Under the pieces are notes generated by a model that was not told where the DNA came from, ran no database searches, and worked only from the letters and a program-made list of their open reading frames with translations. Below, one piece after another: positions 9,374 to 10,768 of a stretch of 10,768 nucleotides of DNA (position 1 is its first letter; each line of letters opens with the position of its first letter). Where the stretch lies: assembly GCA_001598975.1 (NCBI GenBank), contig BBXU01001052.1:1-10768 (forward strand), written 5' to 3'. The position numbers were made by a program, and so were the translations under genes. Source of the stretch: Parachlorella kessleri. Taxonomy: Eukaryota > Chlorophyta > Trebouxiophyceae > Chlorellales > Chlorellaceae.

Positions 9374-10568
9374 ATGCACATGTTTCTCAGAGGCGTAACA
9401 CAAGTGCTGCGGCATGCGACTGGAAGACCATACAGCACTGCGGTGGTGGCTGCAGCTGGGTTAAACGCCCTCCGCAGGCTAGCCATAGTGACACCTTCAA
9501 TAGGGTACGTGATTGAGTTCGTGAAGTGAGAGCCAGCGGCTGTGCTGGCTTGCCCATGTGGGAACCATGTCTCAGCTGAGCTGAACCTACAGGCCTCCCC
9601 TTCTGCTACTGTGCGGGTTGTGGACACTCACAGCACGTGTTGGACTGATGCTCTTCTGCAGGCTGGGTGCATACGTGGTCGTGGCAGATGAGCCCAAGCG
9701 CTTTGCCTACTTTGTGGGGTCCGCGCCTGTGAGGTTGGCCAGGGACGTTTCGGCAGCAGCCACCATCCTTGCAGGTAGGGGAGTCGGAGCACGGTGGCCA
9801 TGTGAACTATGAATCGCGAATGTTAGCATACTTGTGGTTGTAGCCTGCCGAGCAGGGAGGAGGTGGACTCGGAGCGGCATGCTGCCGCTGCTGCCCGCTG
9901 CTGCGTGCAGTGGCGCTGGGCTCTGATCCTAATAGGGCTTTGTAGGATGGGCTATCCTAGTCGAGTCCAATCTGACAGCGTACCGCCACCTGACCATGCT
10001 GCCGTGAGTCCTCCATAGGTGGGGCTAACAAAGAGCCAGGATGTGCCAGGGGAGCTGGCGGAGGGAAGCCAGCCTCGTGCCACCCTCAGCAAGGCACACA
10101 CCTCACTGCCCCTACCCCTGCTGCTGGGCTTCCTTGCACGTGGACAGACTACAAGTGGTCGCTGCGCGGGCTGGAGGGGCAGGCGCGGGAGAAGGCCAAG
10201 CGGGAGTGCCACCTGAGGGGTGCACAACGCCTGGTGGACGTGTTCTTTGCCAACGGAGGAATCTACATAAAACTGGGCCAGCACATTGGCATGCTGGTAA
10301 GCCTGGCAAGACAGATAAGGAGGCCTTTAGATGCCTCGCCTGCAGTGCTCGTTTCCTTGAAATTTCTCGCTAGCTGGCTGTGCTGCCCGTTCTGCCCGTT
10401 AGACCCTCATGCATACGGGCAGTTGGGGCCTGGGAAATGGAACAGCTGCATCAGTCTGAGAGATTATTGCATCTGTCCGCGGTGCAGGATCATGTGGTGC
10501 CTGCAGAGTATGTCGAGACACTCAGAAAGCACATGCTCGATAGATGTCCAGTCTCCACACTGGACCAG
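9374..10568 (+). CDS. ABC1/ADCK-family atypical kinase (ADCK1-like), N-terminal part
   Basis: Partial spliced CDS: exons 9374-9504, 9662-9774, 10148-10296 and 10488-10568; phases 2, 1, 0 and 0 agree, giving 158 residues before the gene runs off the right edge. The start is the first ATG after an in-frame TGA at 9362-9364; a second Met follows two codons later. Residues 1-40 are Arg-rich, free of Asp and Glu, and contain GRPY-STA, a typical R-3 mitochondrial processing site. Then come RDVSAAATILADYKWSL (residues 73-89), HLRGAQRL (103-110), NGGIYIKLGQHIG (117-129) and LDHVVPAEYVETL (131-143). The KxGQ motif (123-126) is the family hallmark; His after Gln and the DYKWSL block resemble ADCK1/Mcp2-type members more than COQ8. 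Family members are mitochondrial or plastid proteins linked to quinone and lipid homeostasis. The ATP-binding AAS-type loop and catalytic residues lie beyond the window, so activity cannot be judged. Confidence 0.88.
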
Positions 10569-10768
10569 GTGGGAGCATGGTTAACCTGCTGCTCCGTTGG
10601 AAGTAGCAGCTGCTGTGAGGTCCTGCCTCGACTGCTGCCTGGGTGATCTCCCGGGGCTTGGCAGCCGTGCCACACTGCGTTTGGGAGGCCCTTGTAAATC
10701 GCAATTTCTCTGGGCAAGACTTGTGGTGGTTGGGGGTGGTAGTGGTAAGGGGCGGGGGGGGGGGGGGG
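10569..10768 (+). other. Incomplete intron 4 of the ABC1 kinase gene
   Basis: It begins with the GTGGGA donor after exon 4. No continuation matching the next expected kinase segment is visible before the window ends, so this 200-nt stretch is read as intron. Confidence 0.6.
10754..10768. repeat. Poly(G) run at right edge
   Basis: Fifteen consecutive G after GGGGC, inside an increasingly G-rich stretch starting near 10723. It may be a true homopolymer or an assembly-end artefact. Confidence 0.85.

Noticed and set aside
9945..10002. Possible extra exon of the ABC1 kinase (TAG acceptor, GTGAGT donor, open in one frame reading WAILVESN...)
   Set aside because: It would end in phase 2 and cannot join the next exon, which needs phase 1. 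Joining 9774 directly to 10148 restores the family-typical ATILADYKWSL block, so this stretch is intron 2.
1..10768. Mobile element, CRISPR array, operon or defence-type system
   Set aside because: No transposase, integrase or reverse transcriptase motif, no spaced direct-repeat array, and a eukaryotic intron-exon layout throughout. The only tandem repeat is the local duplication at 834-1047.

Overview
The window looks like nuclear DNA of a green alga (Chlorophyta). It has intron-rich genes with short introns (roughly 130-420 nt) that start GT and end in a pyrimidine-rich CAG or TAG. It also has candidate TGTAA poly(A) signals of the chlorophyte type and encodes plastid-type proteins. There is no operon logic, no rRNA or tRNA, no CRISPR array and no recognisable transposon. 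The window opens in a CA microsatellite and closes in a run of 15 G, so it may be a whole draft contig bounded by low-complexity sequence.

Four protein genes were rebuilt exon by exon, and the reading phase matches across every proposed splice junction. From left to right: (A) minus strand, 2184 to below 65, 3' end missing: a secreted protein with a signal peptide, many N-glycosylation sequons and a repeat of about 28 residues suggesting a beta-solenoid; I do not recognise the family. (B) minus strand, 6317 to 3445, complete, 7 exons, 433 aa: a plastid-type long-chain trans-prenyl diphosphate synthase (solanesyl diphosphate synthase class). (C) plus strand, 6642 to 8160, complete, 6 exons, 165 aa: a plastid-type CGFS monothiol glutaredoxin, with an 18-nt microexon. 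(D) plus strand, 9374 to beyond 10568, 3' end missing: the N-terminal part of an ABC1/ADCK-family atypical kinase close to the ADCK1 branch, with a mitochondrial-type presequence.

Genes B and C are divergent and share a 324-bp gap that probably holds both promoters. B is followed by A in tandem on the minus strand. C and D are tandem on the plus strand, separated by about 1.2 kb without a recognisable gene. B would supply the polyprenyl side chain for plastoquinone, C would act in plastid Fe-S/redox biology, and D belongs to a family linked to quinone and lipid metabolism. The quinone connection between B and D may be coincidence.

The most unusual structure is in gene A. A tandem duplication of about 105-109 bp copied the 3' end of exon 4 together with its 5' splice site. 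The whole intervening intron (252 nt) is in frame and stop-free, so alternative splicing or retention would keep the protein in frame. I found no previously undescribed multi-gene system.
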